From: Sphingomonas sp. CL5.1
GTDB taxonomy: Bacteria; Pseudomonadota; Alphaproteobacteria; Sphingomonadales; Sphingomonadaceae
DNA length: 64,000 nucleotides
Direction: 5' to 3'
Assembly (NCBI RefSeq): GCF_013344685.1
Contig: NZ_CP050137.1
Location: forward strand, 1,926,001-1,990,000
Both the position numbers and the translations under genes were made by a program. The notes beneath the pieces were generated by a model that was not told the DNA's origin, ran no database searches, and worked only from the letters and a program-made list of their open reading frames with translations. Numbering within the stretch: position 1 is the first letter of the stretch; each line of letters begins with the position of its first letter. Shown piece after piece: positions 63,788-64,000 of the stretch.

Positions 63788-64000
63788 ATGAGGAATGAGG
63801 AAGCGCGCGGCGGCGCGCCGGGACGCGGCATTTACTTCGGCTGGCGCGTCGTTGCGGCATTGTTCCTGTGCACGCTGGCGCTGTTCGGCGTCAGCATCTT
63901 CTCGTTCATCATCCTGACCGCGCCAATGGCCGCCGAATTCGGCTGGACCACGACGCAATCGGGCATGCTGATCTCGGCCATGTATCTCGTCGCGCCACTC
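63788..64000 (+). CDS. MFS transporter, partial (C-terminus beyond window)
   Basis: An open frame from the ATG at 63788 continues to the window edge (71 codons). After a polar start it gives YFGWRVVAALFLCTLALFG, a first helix, then FSFIILTAPMAAEFGW and the start of a second helix. The GW.V...F...F pattern followed by a short loop is typical of the oxalate/formate-type MFS group. It is divergent from the SDR gene, with 216 bases between them. Confidence 0.8.
   Translation, partial: MRNEEARGGAPGRGIYFGWRVVAALFLCTLALFGVSIFSFIILTAPMAAEFGWTTTQSGMLISAMYLVAPL

Overview
The window looks like chromosomal DNA of a high-GC alphaproteobacterium, most likely a member of the Sphingomonadales. The evidence is a PEPxxWA-type PEP-CTERM protein, three large TonB-dependent receptors, an Anbu proteasome-like operon, densely overlapping GC-rich genes and a CYP153-type P450. 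I see no rRNA, tRNA, CRISPR array, insertion sequence or phage gene. The first and last genes run off the window.

0-9 kb. An AsmA-type protein is cut by the left edge, followed by a pyridoxamine-phosphate-oxidase-fold stress protein. Two very small conserved-looking genes come next, of 25 and 49 codons. The Anbu operon follows (ATP-grasp, alpha-E, transglutaminase-like, Anbu peptidase, all on the minus strand). An ECF sigma/anti-sigma pair then faces a secreted S8 protease and a repetitive exported Ala/Gly-rich protein across a perfect inverted repeat.

9-20 kb. A TonB receptor leads into an FAD-linked 2-hydroxyacid dehydrogenase, an MFS carrier, a fructokinase-like ROK kinase and a mannitol-dehydrogenase-family enzyme. 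This set is consistent with uptake and oxidation of a sugar alcohol or sugar acid. A second tight operon holds an HSL-type esterase, an AraC regulator, a FadR-type GntR regulator and an alpha/beta hydrolase.

20-31 kb. A minus-strand operon (cyclase, exported PrpD-like protein, MFS, CitE-like lyase, small membrane protein) faces a CaiB-type CoA-transferase. A citrate synthase with an N-terminal helix-turn-helix and a large TonB receptor follow. Together they suggest catabolism of an organic acid through CoA esters.

31-46 kb. This reads as a sulfide and respiratory-stress locus. SQR, a YgaP-like membrane protein and a TolC-type channel are divergent from rhodanese, an RND adaptor, an RND pump and an ArsR regulator with an SqrR/BigR-like cysteine arrangement. 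Next come cydAB plus a 34-aa CydX, cydDC, a second ArsR gene and a peroxiredoxin. A broken thioredoxin-2-like zinc ribbon lies at the end.

46-51 kb. A DNA-binding/TPR membrane protein, a LamG PEP-CTERM protein and a CPA1 Na+/H+ antiporter.

51-64 kb. This is the most unusual part. A TetR gene and paired operators precede one uninterrupted 829-codon gene that joins a complete CYP153-like cytochrome P450 to a complete MFS transporter. Downstream are a [2Fe-2S] ferredoxin, an imine-reductase-like NADP enzyme, an EutQ-like cupin and a thioesterase. A TetR regulator, a TPR-sulfotransferase, a TonB receptor, an (R)-amine-transaminase-like enzyme, an SDR and the start of another MFS gene follow. I infer a hydroxylation, amination and transport module for a hydrophobic substrate. 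The substrate is not known.
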